Shown here: positions 8,736 through 19,460 of the stretch, one piece after another
Layout: every line of letters begins with the position of its first letter
Numbering within the stretch: position 1 is the first letter of the stretch
Source of the DNA: Chlorops oryzae
Lineage: Eukaryota; Arthropoda; Insecta; Diptera; Chloropidae
Assembly: GCA_020466095.1 (NCBI GenBank)
Contig: CM035807.1
Coordinates: 65,281,050-65,345,049, forward strand
DNA: 64,000 nt
Direction: 5' to 3'
The notes under the pieces: generated by a model
What the model was told of the DNA's origin: nothing
The model's database searches: none
The model's input: only the letters and a program-made list of their open reading frames with translations
Translations under genes and position numbers: made by a program

Positions 8736-9452
8736 TGTTGTGAGTCAAAACCGTCACGTCACACGCTAACGTAACGCTGCCAGCTCTATCGTCAACGGCA
8801 CGCTATCAGCGCTAAGCCAAAAGCAGTGCAATAAATAATGCATCGTAAACAAATCCAACGGCACCGTTTGAGCTCGAAACCTAACACCTCGAACAACAAC
8901 AGCACGAGCGAGCATGAAATCGAACGCCTCAACAAAGCAACAACGGTCGGCGCTCGAAGTCATAAAAAGAGACACTGTTACCGGAGACGGCAACAACAAC
9001 AACAGAGTCGTGTAATGACAAACAGACCGTCGATATCAATGTCAACCGAGAATCGATCGTTCAAGGCCATCGATCGAAAGGGAAAGCAGGCAGACGAAAG
9101 GCGAAAGAACACGAGCCGCCGAGTCAGCATGTGGACCACACACAAACAAGGGATGTTTGTGGCATACGTTTGCTTGTTCGTATTGCATTTCGTTATGTAC
9201 GTCTTCTTGTGTGTGCACTTGGCTTGCATTAAACCGTACATATGTCGAATGGGTTTTGGAGTGATCGGCATGTTTAGCTGATTGTAAATACATGGCACGA
9301 CGAAAATAGAAGATAACGGCACTTATGCAATCGCCGGAAAACGCCGAAATGCAGAATAGACGGTGACCAAGGGACGCTAGCGGGGAGGTCAGCTGAGGAA
9401 GAAATCTATGACGCTAGCAACTATCGATATTGCGAACGGAGCAATATCGGAC

Positions 9453-9460
9453 TATAAAAG
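9453..9460 (+). promoter_or_regulatory. LTR TATA box
   Basis: TATAAAAG lies within the LTR about 180 bases before the first poly(A) signal, consistent with a U3 promoter. Confidence 0.65.
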
Positions 9461-9629
9461 CGAAGTTCGATTGACAAAATGGACTTATCATCGATTAGCA
9501 TTCGAAGTATTAAGAAGATCTCAACTTTGGCGCACCTACTTACGAGCCAGGACGACAAAGTGTGGATCTCAGTGTTAGCTAGGGAATTAGGGCAGTAAAG
9601 TAAGATAGAATAGAATTATTAAAGACTTT

Positions 9630-9659
9630 AATAAAGAAACATTATTGGAACAGAATAAA
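9630..9659 (+). terminator. LTR poly(A) signals
   Basis: AATAAA occurs at 9630-9635 and 9654-9659, 80-110 bases before the LTR end, as expected for R-region polyadenylation. Confidence 0.6.
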
Positions 9660-9740
9660 GTCAGTGTTTTAATTGGAAAAAGACTTTAGCTCATCGTTGG
9701 CGCATGATAGATGTCCTTTCTCCCCAGCAGACACGCAACA

Positions 9741-9748
9741 GTATTAAT

Positions 9749-9781
<33 letters not shown>

Positions 9782-11114
9782 TTATTCAAAAATCAAATAA
9801 AAAAACCAAAATGAGAAGAAAAAAATATAAAAAAACAAAACATTAATTTTAATCAAAAAAATTTAAAAAATTATATAATATATAGCGGAAATAGAGAGTA
9901 ATATTCTTGAACAAAATTCTGTTACCGTCCGAAATTTTTTTTTTTTTTTTTATTTCTTTTTGTACCTTTCTGTTGAGATCAGCAGTGAACCCTGCTTTTA
10001 CAAAAAAAAAATTTTTTTTTAAGTGAACCCTTCAATTTAGTGCGCCGGCTGTGAAAACCACTAGCAGACTGATTTCTGACTGCACCTGCTCTTCCTTTTA
10101 TACAAAAATCGGACTTACAGGAATCCCATAAGCTTTGCCTGGGGCCGATGTCATTGTTGTTGTCTATTTGTCGCGCCTTTTCTATGTTCTATTTCCTAAT
10201 TTCAAACTGGAAATTTCTGGTTTGATCTTCTTCTATGCGGATCCTATGCCTTTCCTAGAACACATACATGTATGGAATGCCTCCGGAGCTTTTGCATCCT
10301 AAATGCAACCGTGCGGGTTGAAGAAGCTCTTTTTGCTCTCTACTCCTTTTCCTCCTTGTTCTTATTTTCTTGCTTTCCTTATATTTTTCCTCATTCGTAA
10401 ACCAAATGGGAAGGACAACAAGACGTTGAAAGGCCGATCGGTTTCTCTGGTTGTCAAATATATTTATTTAACGTTTATTTCATATTTTGATTTGCCTATT
10501 TAATTTCAGGATATACGTTTTTTAGATGAATGTGGCGCGATGAGATTTAAAAGTGAGTATTTAAAGTGGAAAATTGATATAACAAAAGAAACAAAAAAAT
10601 TGTGTGTTTAAAAAAAACAAAAAAATTATATTTGTGTATAAAAAGAAAAGGAAGAGAATTTAATAGCAGTTTCAGTGAGTGTACCTTAAGTATATGGAAT
10701 AGGAATATGAGAGATTAACAAGAGTGAAAAGAAATTGTGAATGGTCATGAAAAAGAAAGAAATGTGTGTTATGTTTTCTTCTCGTTTTGCCTCTTTCTTT
10801 TTCCTTTTTTTTTTTTTTTTTTTTTTTGATTTTGCTGCAGATCAAAAGTAATTAGGGATGCTAGAGGCTTTTGCGTGCGGATGTTCTTCCTGCGTTCGTT
10901 CATGCGGACAAGGAGATTTTCTATCTTATAAATATTCTTTTTTTTATTTTAATTTTTTCAATTCAATTATCACAATTCATTTTTAATTCAATTCAATAAA
11001 TTCAATAAAAAAAATAAAATTCAATAAAAAAAATAATTAAGACTAAAAATTTCATTGTTACAAAAATATATATTGCTCACTGCCTTTGTTTCGCAGATGT
11101 TCCACGTCTCCTCC
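9741..11114. other. homopolymer-rich noncoding DNA
   Basis: Long T runs at ~9766-9780, 9935-9953, 10001-10020 and 10806-10827 read as A tracts on the minus strand. This would suit 3' untranslated sequence of a minus-strand retroposed element related to the ORF at 11115-11726. No coding frame is convincing. Confidence 0.4.
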
Positions 11115-11726
11115 TCAGTGCTTCTTCTGCTCTGGTTCCCCTTCTTCTGCAATGGGACGTTTCGTTGGTGCTTCTACTGGAGGTGCTGGTTTACTGGTCA
11201 CCTTCACATATCCGGATTTAGACACCCGAACCTGGTATAAGGTCTCGTTTACGCGTCGTTTAAATCGCAGAGCCTGTCTTGGAGTTCGATGCTGTAGTGC
11301 CACCCTTATTTCTTTTTGTAGGACTAGCGGAGTACCTGCCTCAACTTCTTCTACCAGTACTATGAAGTCGCGAACGTGAGTGTGTGTTTTCTGCTCGTCG
11401 GGCTGTAACCAGTCCAACTTTTCAATCTCCTCGTCGATGTAGATCTGGAGGACGTCTTCCCATTTTATCTCCGGAGATGGTGGTCGGTGTTTCGTAAAAA
11501 CCTCGGGCACGGTAGTCTCTGGCGCAGGCTCCACGTGTGTGAACGTTTGTTTGGGTGGTTCGCACTTGGGCCTCGGTTCCAGTCGCACCCTCTTCGTCTT
11601 GGGATCCTGCCTTTCCACGAATGTTGCCGGCAGCTCTTTCACTCGTGGTTGCGTCTCCTTAATCCGCTGGTACGCCTCCAGGCATCTCAATTTCGAGGTT
11701 GACCACTTTTCGTTTGAGTTCTCCAT
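11115..11726 (-). CDS. 203-aa unidentified protein, possibly of a retroelement
   Basis: This is an uninterrupted minus-strand ORF from ATG at 11726 to TGA. The ATG directly follows a good fly 3' splice site (CTAAT branch-like motif, then AACAATTCTACAG). The protein is hydrophilic: a K/R/P-rich N-terminal half (KTKRVRLEPRPKCEPPKQ), an acidic middle (WEDVLQIYIDEEIEKLDW), a more ordered region (RDFIVLVEEVEAGTPLVLQ) and a basic P-rich tail (APTKRPIAEEGEPEQKKH). I see no zinc knuckle, catalytic motif or membrane segment. It interrupts the BEL copy downstream of its protease region and is flanked by A tracts on its strand. It could be ORF1 of an unrecognised element or a retroposed host exon. Confidence 0.5.
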   Translation of the reverse strand: MENSNEKWSTSKLRCLEAYQRIKETQPRVKELPATFVERQDPKTKRVRLEPRPKCEPPKQTFTHVEPAPETTVPEVFTKHRPPSPEIKWEDVLQIYIDEEIEKLDWLQPDEQKTHTHVRDFIVLVEEVEAGTPLVLQKEIRVALQHRTPRQALRFKRRVNETLYQVRVSKSGYVKVTSKPAPPVEAPTKRPIAEEGEPEQKKH

Positions 11727-12009
11727 CTGTAGAATTGTTATTAGTGTGGAAAGGTAATTTTTTTTTTCTCTCTTTTTGTTTTTGTACCTTTATCGTCTTT
11801 GCTTGTTCTGTGTCTTGTCTTATTGTAGTGTCCAAAAAAAAATGTTCTTCCTTCTCATATTTTTTAATTTTTTTTATTTTTTATTTTTTTATCTATATAT
11901 ATTATATTTTTTTTTTTTTTTATGTATTTTATTTATTCATTTCCTTTTTTTTTTTTTTTTTTTTGCTCTCTTTTTCACGTTAAGAGTCTGCACACCATGG
12001 ATCGCCCGT
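11727..12009. other. T-rich junction between unidentified insertion and BEL copy
   Basis: Near-continuous T tracts occupy 11755-11965. BEL-like coding sequence resumes at about 12010. No gene is supported. Confidence 0.5.
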
Positions 12010-12614
12010 AACAAGCCATCTAAATTTGTAGATGTGATTGGAGCATAAAGTTGTTTGCAGTAGATGTGCTCTGGAAGAGGGCGAAGAGAGATTGAAATTT
12101 CCTCTTGTTCTCCAAATGATTTGAGTGACTCGTGAAGTGACTCCTGGTGGTCTCCGGAGGAGATTTGCTTCGTTAACGCCTCGAAAGATTTGCTGGCGAT
12201 TGGCCCACTCAAATACCATCCGAATACTGAATTTTGGGCAATTAGGCCCCCACCGATGTTCATCTTGATGTCCGACCGCAACAACTTCGGCATGATATCT
12301 GACCCAATGACCATATCGATGCGGGATGGATTCATAAAACAGGGATCGGCGAGCTCCAACGATGAGATTTCGTGGGGATGCGAATTGGAGAACCTTTTGG
12401 CCGGAAAGCCATTGGTCAATTTTGGCCACATCACGGCGTCGATTTCATCCTCGAACATAGAACGAGGCGATGCGAGCGTGATGGTGCACTTCTTTTTAGC
12501 GATTTGAGTGCATTGTCCACCCATGACAGATAATTTGCATACTTTAGGGGTCGTTGGCAAATTCAAATGCAGCTGCAGTCGATCAGTAAGAAATTTCCTC
12601 TGCGAACCTTGATC
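12010..12614 (-). pseudogene. pol: BEL/Pao pol, protease part, truncated
   Basis: Immediately after the gag-frame stop the minus strand reads DQGSQRKFLTDRLQL, the active-site region of BEL/Pao retropepsins. The body follows (VIGSDIMPKLLRSDIKMNIGG, NSVFGWYLSGPI) to TNLDGLLR. BEL pol should continue into reverse transcriptase, but here it breaks into unrelated T-rich sequence. The conserved block closely matches the second copy at 16820-17386. Confidence 0.8.
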
Positions 12615-14012
12615 TTAAAGCGCTCGAAGCGTTGGCAAAAGCGCCTGAGTCTGGCTGATAGAGACGTGTGCGTGTGCCTGTGACGGGGAGGGGATGCTCA
12701 CGGAGCTCGAAGCCTCTGGGTGCGCACGAAAATGCGGCGGTTGGCTCGTCGGAAACGGGCCCATCTCCGGGGGAGATGTCAATGGGGGGGTTGAGACTTT
12801 GTTGTCCGGTGTTGCAGCCGCGCTCGAAACATGCAACAAAGTGTGATGTCGTTGTTGGCATTTCGCACTGTTGTGTTGACTGGTGCAATTCGATCGTTGG
12901 TGACTGGCAGCGAGACAATTGAAGCAACGCCTTGGTTCTGTGATAATTTGAAAACGTTCCGCGACTGGAATCTTCAAAAATTGAGAACATTGGCGTAGAG
13001 GGTGATTTCCATTGCACAAGGAACACAATCTTGGTATTTGCTCTTGTGTGTGGAACGCGTAGGTCGATGAAGTTGGCTGGTTTGCTGATAGAACCGGCGC
13101 TTTTTCTTCCGTGAAGCTCGAAAGGCGTTCGACGACTTTATAACGATTTCTGAGAAACTCGTTCATCTGTTTCCAAGTCGGCAGCTCTCGATGCGATGAA
13201 AGGAACTGCTCCCAATGTGCGATCGTAGAGGCTGGCAGGCGGCTGGAGCAAATATGGGCGAGCATGACATCAAAAAAATCGACAACTCCTTGACTTTTCA
13301 TCAGGGTGATACAACCGTTGACCGTCGTTTGTATTTTCAAAATTCCCTCGCTGGTTTTGTTTTCAATAGGCGGCAGATCGAACAAGGTTTTTAATGGATG
13401 ATCGATTAAAATGCGCTTGTTCTCGTAGCGCGTCTTAAGAACCCCCCAGGCATGGATAAAATTCGAGCCGCATAATGGATATCCTTTAACAATCGCAGCT
13501 GCGGCGCCTGTCATTTTGTAATGCAGATAGTAGAGCTTTTGTACGGGTGGCAACCTTGGATTGTTGATGTTTAAGGCTGTGAACATATCACGAAACGCTG
13601 GCCACTCATTGTACCCTCCGGAAAAATTCGCGACGTCACAAGGGGGTACCCGAATAAAATTATCTTCTGGCGGCATCTCAGCATATTGGGGAGGCGCCCG
13701 TGAGCCCGTGTGGGAATGCATCCGTAACATATCCTTTAGCTGCGCTCGAGCAGTAACAGGGAGATCGCGACATTAATTATAAGTAACTAGAGCACTGGCG
13801 GCAACCTCAGCAGTCCATTCGTCATGTGCGAGAGCGCGGCTGTAAGTCTCTTGAACACGTTGCCAACAAGAGTCAGTTTCCTCAATTTTAACTTCGATGA
13901 GCGACTCGGTTTGATTTAAGGGATTGGAGCGCATATTCATGTCGCAGTAGCTCTTAAGCTGCTCCACCGCATCATTGAATTGTAAATTGAAAGCCATTTT
14001 GGAAGCAAACAT
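12615..14012 (-). pseudogene. gag: BEL/Pao gag
   Basis: The frame runs from MAFNLQF (~13997) with one internal TAA at 13775-13773, then on to 12615. The middle has the BEL gag signature (FSGGYNEWPAFRDMF, YLHYKMTGAAAAIVKGYP), followed by two zinc knuckles (CSLCNGNHPLRQC and CFNCLAASHQRSNC) and a serine/proline-rich linker. The frame continues into pol through TAA 12617-12615, one codon before the protease Asp. With an internal stop and no RT it cannot be autonomous. Confidence 0.85.
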
Positions 14013-14375
14013 GAAACTTTAACACAGAGCTCAAGTAACGCGATTCCGGAGTGAAAAAACGAAAAAATATTTAATAATATTTCAGCAAAATTAACAAATA
14101 TACTCGCCCACGCTTATATTTATGTTTACCAAACGCAAAATTATCCATGGCAATCTGGATGTACTAGGGTTTGTCGGGTGCGGAAGGGACCAATCGTAGG
14201 GCACGGTGATGATCGATGTCGTCTGAGCACCTTCAAGTCAGCCGGGATAAAGATATAAACAAACTGGAGAAAATATATGCAACCGTGGTAGCGAATCCTC
14301 AATGATTCCTGCGCTTCGCAACACCTCCACAAGACTCCTGGTACTCCGAATCCAATGTTAAAAAATTCCAAATTA
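14013..14375 (-). other. BEL copy 1 leader, proximal part
   Basis: This is noncoding sequence between gag and the foldback element. No other feature is seen. Confidence 0.4.
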
Positions 14376-15079
14376 CACAGTGCGACAATTTTCAGGTCAT
14401 CGGCTCGGGCCCAAACCAAACCAATTGCAAATGAAAGTACACATGTGAAATAGTAAAACCTTAACTGGTTTTTGGTCTGGCAGGCTACAATTTTTTTTTA
14501 CAGTGTATTAAAATTTCGCAATATTGGTCATATACCATACTAAAAAAATATGGTAAATCTAGTATAAATATTGATTTTTCTTAAAATTCGTCTGAGAAGA
14601 CTTTTAGTAAAATTCAATGACAAATTTTTTTGTAGTGTAACCACTTTTCTCCAGTAGGTTTAACCCATAGGTGCTTAATGTCTTTGACAACCCCCAGTGA
14701 AACTTTTCAAGGAATATTTTTGTGGAACATATTAACCCTTTAATACCCAGATTAAGAAGGCTTTTGAACAGTTTTTGGAAAACTAGGTTAAATAGTCACA
14801 TAACGGTGGGGTTTAACGGGTTAAAATATTCTACAAAAAAATTTTTCATTGAATTTTACTAAAAGTGTTTTCAGACGAATTTTAAGAAAAATCAATATTT
14901 ATACTAGATTTACCATATTTTTTAGTATGGTATATGACCAATATTGCGAAATTTTAATACACTGTAAAAAAAAATTGTAGCCTGCCAGACCAAAAACCAG
15001 TTGAGGTTTTACTATTTCACATGTGTACTTTCATTTGCAATTGGTTTGGTTTGGGCCCGAAAATTGCTGTCGCACAGTG
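14376..15079. mobile_element. foldback/TIR element with ~250-bp arms
   Basis: The two arms (about 14376-14634 and 14831-15079) are near-perfect reverse complements around a ~200-bp centre with no ORF. The termini are CACAGTGCGACA and TGTCGCACAGTG, flanked by TTA on both sides (14373-14375, 15080-15082). CACWGTG ends with a 3-bp duplication recall CACTA/EnSpm-type elements, but the class is inferred. It sits in the leader of BEL copy 1. Confidence 0.85.
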
Positions 15080-15806
15080 TTATTTAAGAAATTCCAGTAA
15101 GAAAGTATAGGTCAAATTCAATTGATTTGATAGAAATTCAAGTTTTTTAACCAATGCGCAAAGTCGATGTGATGCACGTAAATCAAAAACAACGTGCAGC
15201 CAGAGCGCAGGCAGAGCGACGGATCGTATGTATGAGGCCGTGTGTTCTAATTGAGTTCACCCACGTTCACTCGAACAGGCAATACGCGATCAACTTCTAT
15301 GTTCGAAGTTCGATGCAACGCACAGCGTTAGAACTGACCTACGCAACACAATGCACCTATGCCCTATGCGTCTATGCAGTTGGCCTGCCTCGCTGTCTGC
15401 TGGCCTTGAATTCGTATGAGATCTCGATGAAAAAACCAAAATCGAGACAATGTTTTGCTGCGTGTCCAGAAACCAAAAGCCACAAAAGAAAGGAGAAAAA
15501 ACCGCAACTCGTCCTCAAAGGGGAACGAGAAAACCAAATGCTGCTATGTGTTTGTTGTTTTGCACGATCGGCTGTGCACAAAAACCACGACCAAACGACA
15601 CACGGGCGTGCGAGTGAGACAGATGATTGATGTCGAGGAGGAAAGAGTTTGTCCCGCCGTTACGTTGTAATGCGTGACACGCGCTTTAATCTTGTCGTGC
15701 CCTTCAATTTGCACTAGGGCAAACAGAGGTCAAAGGCGACGTGCACGTGCCGGACTTTTTCGACCCTTTCTAACTATTATGGTCCACCAGAACCTTTTCC
15801 AGGCCC
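15080..15806 (-). other. BEL copy 1 leader, LTR-proximal part
   Basis: This is the 5' untranslated region of the minus-strand element. It shares scattered similarity with 19600-20300 of the second copy (for example GGTCCWCCAGAACCT). Frames here are not convincing. Confidence 0.5.
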
Positions 15807-15821
15807 CTGGCAGGATCGCCA
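15807..15821 (-). promoter_or_regulatory. primer-binding site, tRNA-Arg type
   Basis: The plus strand reads CTGGCAGGATCGCCA, identical to the acceptor end plus CCA of an arginine tRNA as I recall it, so the minus strand carries the complementary primer site. It lies three bases from the LTR end (ACA on the minus strand at 15827-15825). Confidence 0.75.
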
Positions 15822-15824
15822 AAA

Positions 15825-16230
15825 TGTCTGATCTCAGACTAAAGAGGATGTACCTGGTACTCCGCTGCTGACCCTGGGGGATGCGCGACGATAATTCGGG
15901 TTTAGTTTTGATGTTTAAGAAAAATTAAAGTTTTTTATTTTGTTTATTAATTCAATTAATATTTTGGATTCGTTTTTGATTTTAACTCCAATTTCATGCT
16001 TTCTTTTTGGAGTTTTAATTATTTCAATTCACCTTTTAATTTTTTTTTACTTTTCCAGTTTGGATTTTTTCTTTTAATTTTAACGTTTTTGCCGGCGCGT
16101 GGGCGAGTTGTTAACGCGAAGAGACTTCTTTTTTACAGTGAAGAGGGCAGCGCGCAGTGCTCCCAGGCAGCGCTGCCGGTTAGCGCAGTCGAACGCGAAA
16201 AAGGTACTCAATAAGATTGGTTATTTTGCC
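15825..16230 (-). repeat. BEL copy 1 5' LTR (outer edge approximate)
   Basis: It begins TGTCTGATCTCAGAC on the plus strand next to the primer site. The A/T-rich body is followed by G/C-rich sequence (16095-16205). The outer boundary near 16230 is inferred from where decayed coding sequence of copy 2 starts. Confidence 0.5.
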
Positions 16231-16235
16231 GTTCT

Positions 16236-16819
16236 TTAAAGCCCCGGCTTCAAAGTGGCTACGGCGAAAACCCAACATACTGCCCGCTTTGCGCTACGCA
16301 ACCGATGACTCGAATGGGGGGCACGGCTGGCGCAGACAGAGGCAAGGGGACATCCCGAGACGGAGCGGCGGTATGAGGTGGACAACTCGTGTCGGAACCT
16401 CTTTGGTGATACGCGGAGCGCATCAGGTGGCCAAAGTCTATAACTTTGACTCGTATGTCGGTAATCCAAAGCTCCGCCAGGATTGAATGGCCGGATGATG
16501 GTCGAAGACAGCCATCTACTGGCAGATTCATATTTGCATTCTTTACCACCGAGTAAATATGACGAGGCGATGTTTAGCAAAAGAATAACCAAACCGGTCT
16601 GCAGCACCGATCTAACATGAAGCACATCGTTCAGGAATAAGGAGGAAGAGGTAGTCTGCCAAGCGTTGGAAACGGCTCGTACCTTCGTGGATATATTCTC
16701 AAGCTTCATCATTGCATGGTGGGGAAGATCAAACGAACGGGGTTCATTTTCTCGTGGTGGCCGCCGAGCGGGTTTTTTTTTCAAGCTCCTGTTTTGCGTC
16801 AGCGCCCCGATTGGCGACG
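16236..16819 (-). other. sequence downstream of the BEL copy 2 break, unidentified
   Basis: After TNLDG the frame stays open on the minus strand to about 16236, but no longer reads as BEL pol. It is basic and serine-rich and I cannot match it. One alternate frame (NLPVDGCLRPSSGHSILAEL) may be another degraded pol piece. Confidence 0.35.
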
Positions 16820-17388
16820 AGCCATCCAAATTTGTAGATGTGATTGGAGCATAAAGTTCTTTGCAGTAGATGTCCTCTGGAAGAGGGCGAAGAGAGCTTG
16901 AAATTTCCTCTTGTTCTCCAAATGATTTGAGTGACTCGTGAAGCGACTCCTGGTGGTCTCCGGAGGAGATTTGCTTCGTTAACGCTTCGATGGATTTGCT
17001 GGCGATTGGCTCACTCAAATACCATCCGAATACTGAATTTTGGGCAATTAGGCCCCCACCGATGTTCATCTTGATGCCCGACCGCAACAACTTCGGCATG
17101 ATATCTGACCCAATGACCATATCGATGCGGGATGGATTCATAAAACAGGGATCGGCGAGCTCCAACGTTGAGATTTCGTGGGAATGCGAATTGGAGAACC
17201 TTTTGGCCGGAAGGCCATTGGTCAATTTTGGCCACATCACGGCGTCGATTTCATCCTCGAGCATAGAACGAGGCGATGCGAGCGTATTGTCCACCCATGA
17301 CAGATAAGTTGCATACATTAGGGGTCGTTGGCAAATTCAAATGCAGCTGCAGTCGATCAGAAAGAAATTTCCTCTGCGAACCTTGATC
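16820..17388 (-). pseudogene. pol: BEL/Pao pol protease part, copy 2
   Basis: It is closely similar to copy 1 (VIGSDIMPKLLRSGIKMNIGG, NSVFGWYLSEPI), with a small deletion after SVMGGQ. It begins one codon after a TAA that stands just before the aspartate of DQGSQ, as in copy 1. RT, RNase H and integrase are missing. Confidence 0.8.
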
Positions 17389-18282
17389 TTAAGGCGCCCG
17401 AACCGTTGGCAAAAGCGCCTGATTCTGCCTGATGGAGACGTGTAGGTGTGCCTGCGACGGGGAGGGGATGCTCAAAGAGCTCGAAGCCTCTGGTTGCGCA
17501 CGAAAATGCGCCGGTTGGCTCGTTGCAGACGGGCCCATCTCCGGTGGAGATGTCAATGGCGGTGAAGAAACTTGGCCATCCGGTGTTGCAGTATCATTTG
17601 GAAAATGCAGCAAGGTACGATGTCGTTTCTGGCACTTCACGCAGCGAAATGTACTATTGCACTTTGCCTTAAGATGACCGGCCGAGAGACAGTTTATACA
17701 TCGATTATGCTGCGAAACAGCTTGAACATATTCGTCAACCAACATCTGAAGAAATTTATCACATTGACGCAGAGTATGGTTGCCGCTTCATAAAATACAC
17801 CGTTCCGCATTTCGATCTAGAGTAAGCGACTCGTGTTTTGAAGAAGCCATTGGGTTGAAGGCTGGAGTTAGAGCTTTAAATTGTTTGAATTTGGAATGGC
17901 GCTCAAGAGCTTTACAGCGGCGTCTGATGACAGCATTAATTTCTTCCCAGGACGGAGGCTCTTGATGTAAAGAACATGATTGCGTTGGAGAAGCATATCT
18001 TTTTGCCCAATGCATATTGCTGAGTTGTGCTCTGGCTAAAACTTGGAGTTGTTGACATTCGTCCAAAGCGATCCGAGCAAGTGCGACGACTCCCACACTC
18101 CATTAACCTCTTTCACAAGCTACACTAAAGGCATTGTTGACGCGTTGCCAAGCGGTCTTGATGTCCTCCGCAACGATCTCCAGCAGCGACTCCGACCAAG
18201 TCCCTGGATCACAGCCAGCCGCATAAGGACGCAAACCCTTGAGATTCTCTAGCTAGAAGTTGAAATTCCAATTGAACGCCAT
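17389..18282 (-). pseudogene. gag: BEL/Pao gag, copy 2, deleted and interrupted
   Basis: It starts MAFNWNFNF (ATG at 18282) and soon meets a stop. It is recognisable through LARIALDECQQLQVLAR, a shortened centre, and a knuckle (CINCLSAGHLKAKC, 17.6-17.7 kb) followed by the same serine/proline linker as copy 1. Loss of most of the capsid region makes it nonfunctional. Confidence 0.8.
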
Positions 18283-18538
18283 GATGGTCGCAGAAAATTA
18301 TATACGTCTTAATCTTTTTATTATATACGTAGAATTGTATAGCGGCGAACACTGCCGGCTGTAGCGCACTGGAAAATCAAGAATTCACCTTTCGCAATGG
18401 ATGAAATTTGATCAAATCCGTAAGAGTCGAGGATGAACAAATTTTTGGTCAAAGCCTGTCGTAGCGCACTGCAAAGATAGACCTTTACCTTCGTAACACA
18501 CCGCAAGCCTCCTGTGAACCCCAATTTTAATTAAACAA

Positions 18539-19460
18539 CAAGTAAGAAAGCTAAAGTCGGTCAAGCCCGACTTCGAAATACCCAGCGTCCCGACATCATG
18601 AGCGCACTATGTTTTGCTTTTTTATTTGTGGGCGTGGCAGTGGGAGGGCAACATAAATTATTTCCCTACACCTTTCATTCGCCTTGGTGAACCTATGTTG
18701 CGAATTTGAAGCTTCTACGCCCTTTACTTCGGAAGTTACGAAAAATTTTCATTTGTGGGCGTGGCAGTGGGAGGGCAACATAAATTATTTCCCTACACCT
18801 TTCATTCGCCTTGGTGAACCTATGTTGCGAATTTGAAGCTTCTACGCCTTTTACTTCGGAAGTTATGAAAATTCTCTATTTATAGGTGTGGCAGTGGGCG
18901 GGCTACATAAATTTTTTTCCTACACCTTTCATTTGCCTTGGTCAACCTATGCTGCGAATTTGAAGCTTCTACGCCTTTTACTTCACAAGTTACGATAAGC
19001 CCTTATTTTTGGGCTTATTTGTGGGCGTGGCTCGAGGAGGGCGGCGTTCGTTTTTTGCCAGGATATGTCCCTTTTTGTAGTTTACCAGCTCACCAAATAT
19101 CAATGGAATGTGTTGAGTGGTTCGCAAGTTACAAGCATTTTTAAGAAAACACAATAAATTCATTTGTGGGCGTGGCAGTGGCCGGATGTTTCCCATTTTC
19201 ACTAAGGATCATACTCTGACCCCGATATACATGTGTGCCAAATTTCGACTTCATTGGTTCAGCCGTTTCGGAGGAGATCCGACCACGGACGGACGGACAG
19301 ACGGTCAGACGGACAGACGAACAGACGGACATGTCTAAATCGATTCAGTTTTTGATCCTGATCATTTCTATATATATTTTTCTATATCTTCGGAGCTTAA
19401 TTCTTCCTGTTACAAGATTTGCACAAAACTTATATACCCCGCTTACGCTGGGTATAAAAA
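18539..19460 (+). mobile_element. DINE-1/INE-1-like element, copy 1
   Basis: It begins ACAAGTAAGAAAGC and ends CGCTTACGCTGGGTATAAAAA. The interior has repeated GTGGGCGTGGCAGTGG blocks, a GACGGACAGACGG tetranucleotide tract (19280-19330) and TTTGATCCTGATCA before a TA-rich stretch. This matches fly DINE-1/INE-1 (Helentron-related) architecture. About 120 bp is tandemly duplicated near 18625-18870. It is noncoding. Confidence 0.8.

Larger units (their letters stand above)
1..9740 (+). mobile_element. Ty3/gypsy-class retroelement with env and extra genes, 5' end outside window
   Basis: The order is gag end (3-158), pol (122-4132), Ulp1-like protease ORF (4476-5291), env (5432-6967), an opposite-strand small ORF (7052-7318), tandem repeats (7499-7860), polypurine tract (8722-8735) and 3' LTR (8736-9740). 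The 5' LTR, primer-binding site and most of gag lie before base 1, so LTR identity and target duplication cannot be checked. Pol has the PR-RT-RNaseH-IN order of Ty3/gypsy elements, and env is of the insect errantivirus/baculovirus F type. All large ORFs are uninterrupted, which suggests a young insertion. The long LTR (1005 bp) beginning TGTTG and ending CAACA is unlike the short LTRs of many fly errantiviruses, so I leave the clade open. Confidence 0.93.
8736..9740 (+). repeat. 3' LTR (1005 bp)
   Basis: It starts TGTTGTGAG right after the polypurine tract and ends CGCAACA, giving 5-bp inverted termini TGTTG/CAACA. Internally it has a TATA box (9453-9460) and AATAAA signals (9630, 9654). The 5' partner is outside the window. 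Confidence 0.85.
12010..16230 (-). mobile_element. BEL/Pao retrotransposon copy 1 (minus strand, 3' part lost)
   Basis: Reading on the minus strand: a 5' LTR (about 16230-15825, ending ACA), a primer site complementary to the tRNA-Arg 3' end (15821-15807), a leader interrupted by a foldback element, gag and part of pol. The 3' half is replaced by unrelated sequence. The upper LTR edge is approximate. Confidence 0.75.

Noticed and set aside
8766..9322. Several frames inside the LTR
   Set aside because: They lie in LTR regulatory sequence, overlap each other on both strands and have no domain.
11699..12048. Phe/Tyr-rich plus-strand frames
   Set aside because: They are produced by T-tracts and have no transmembrane-protein logic beyond homopolymers.
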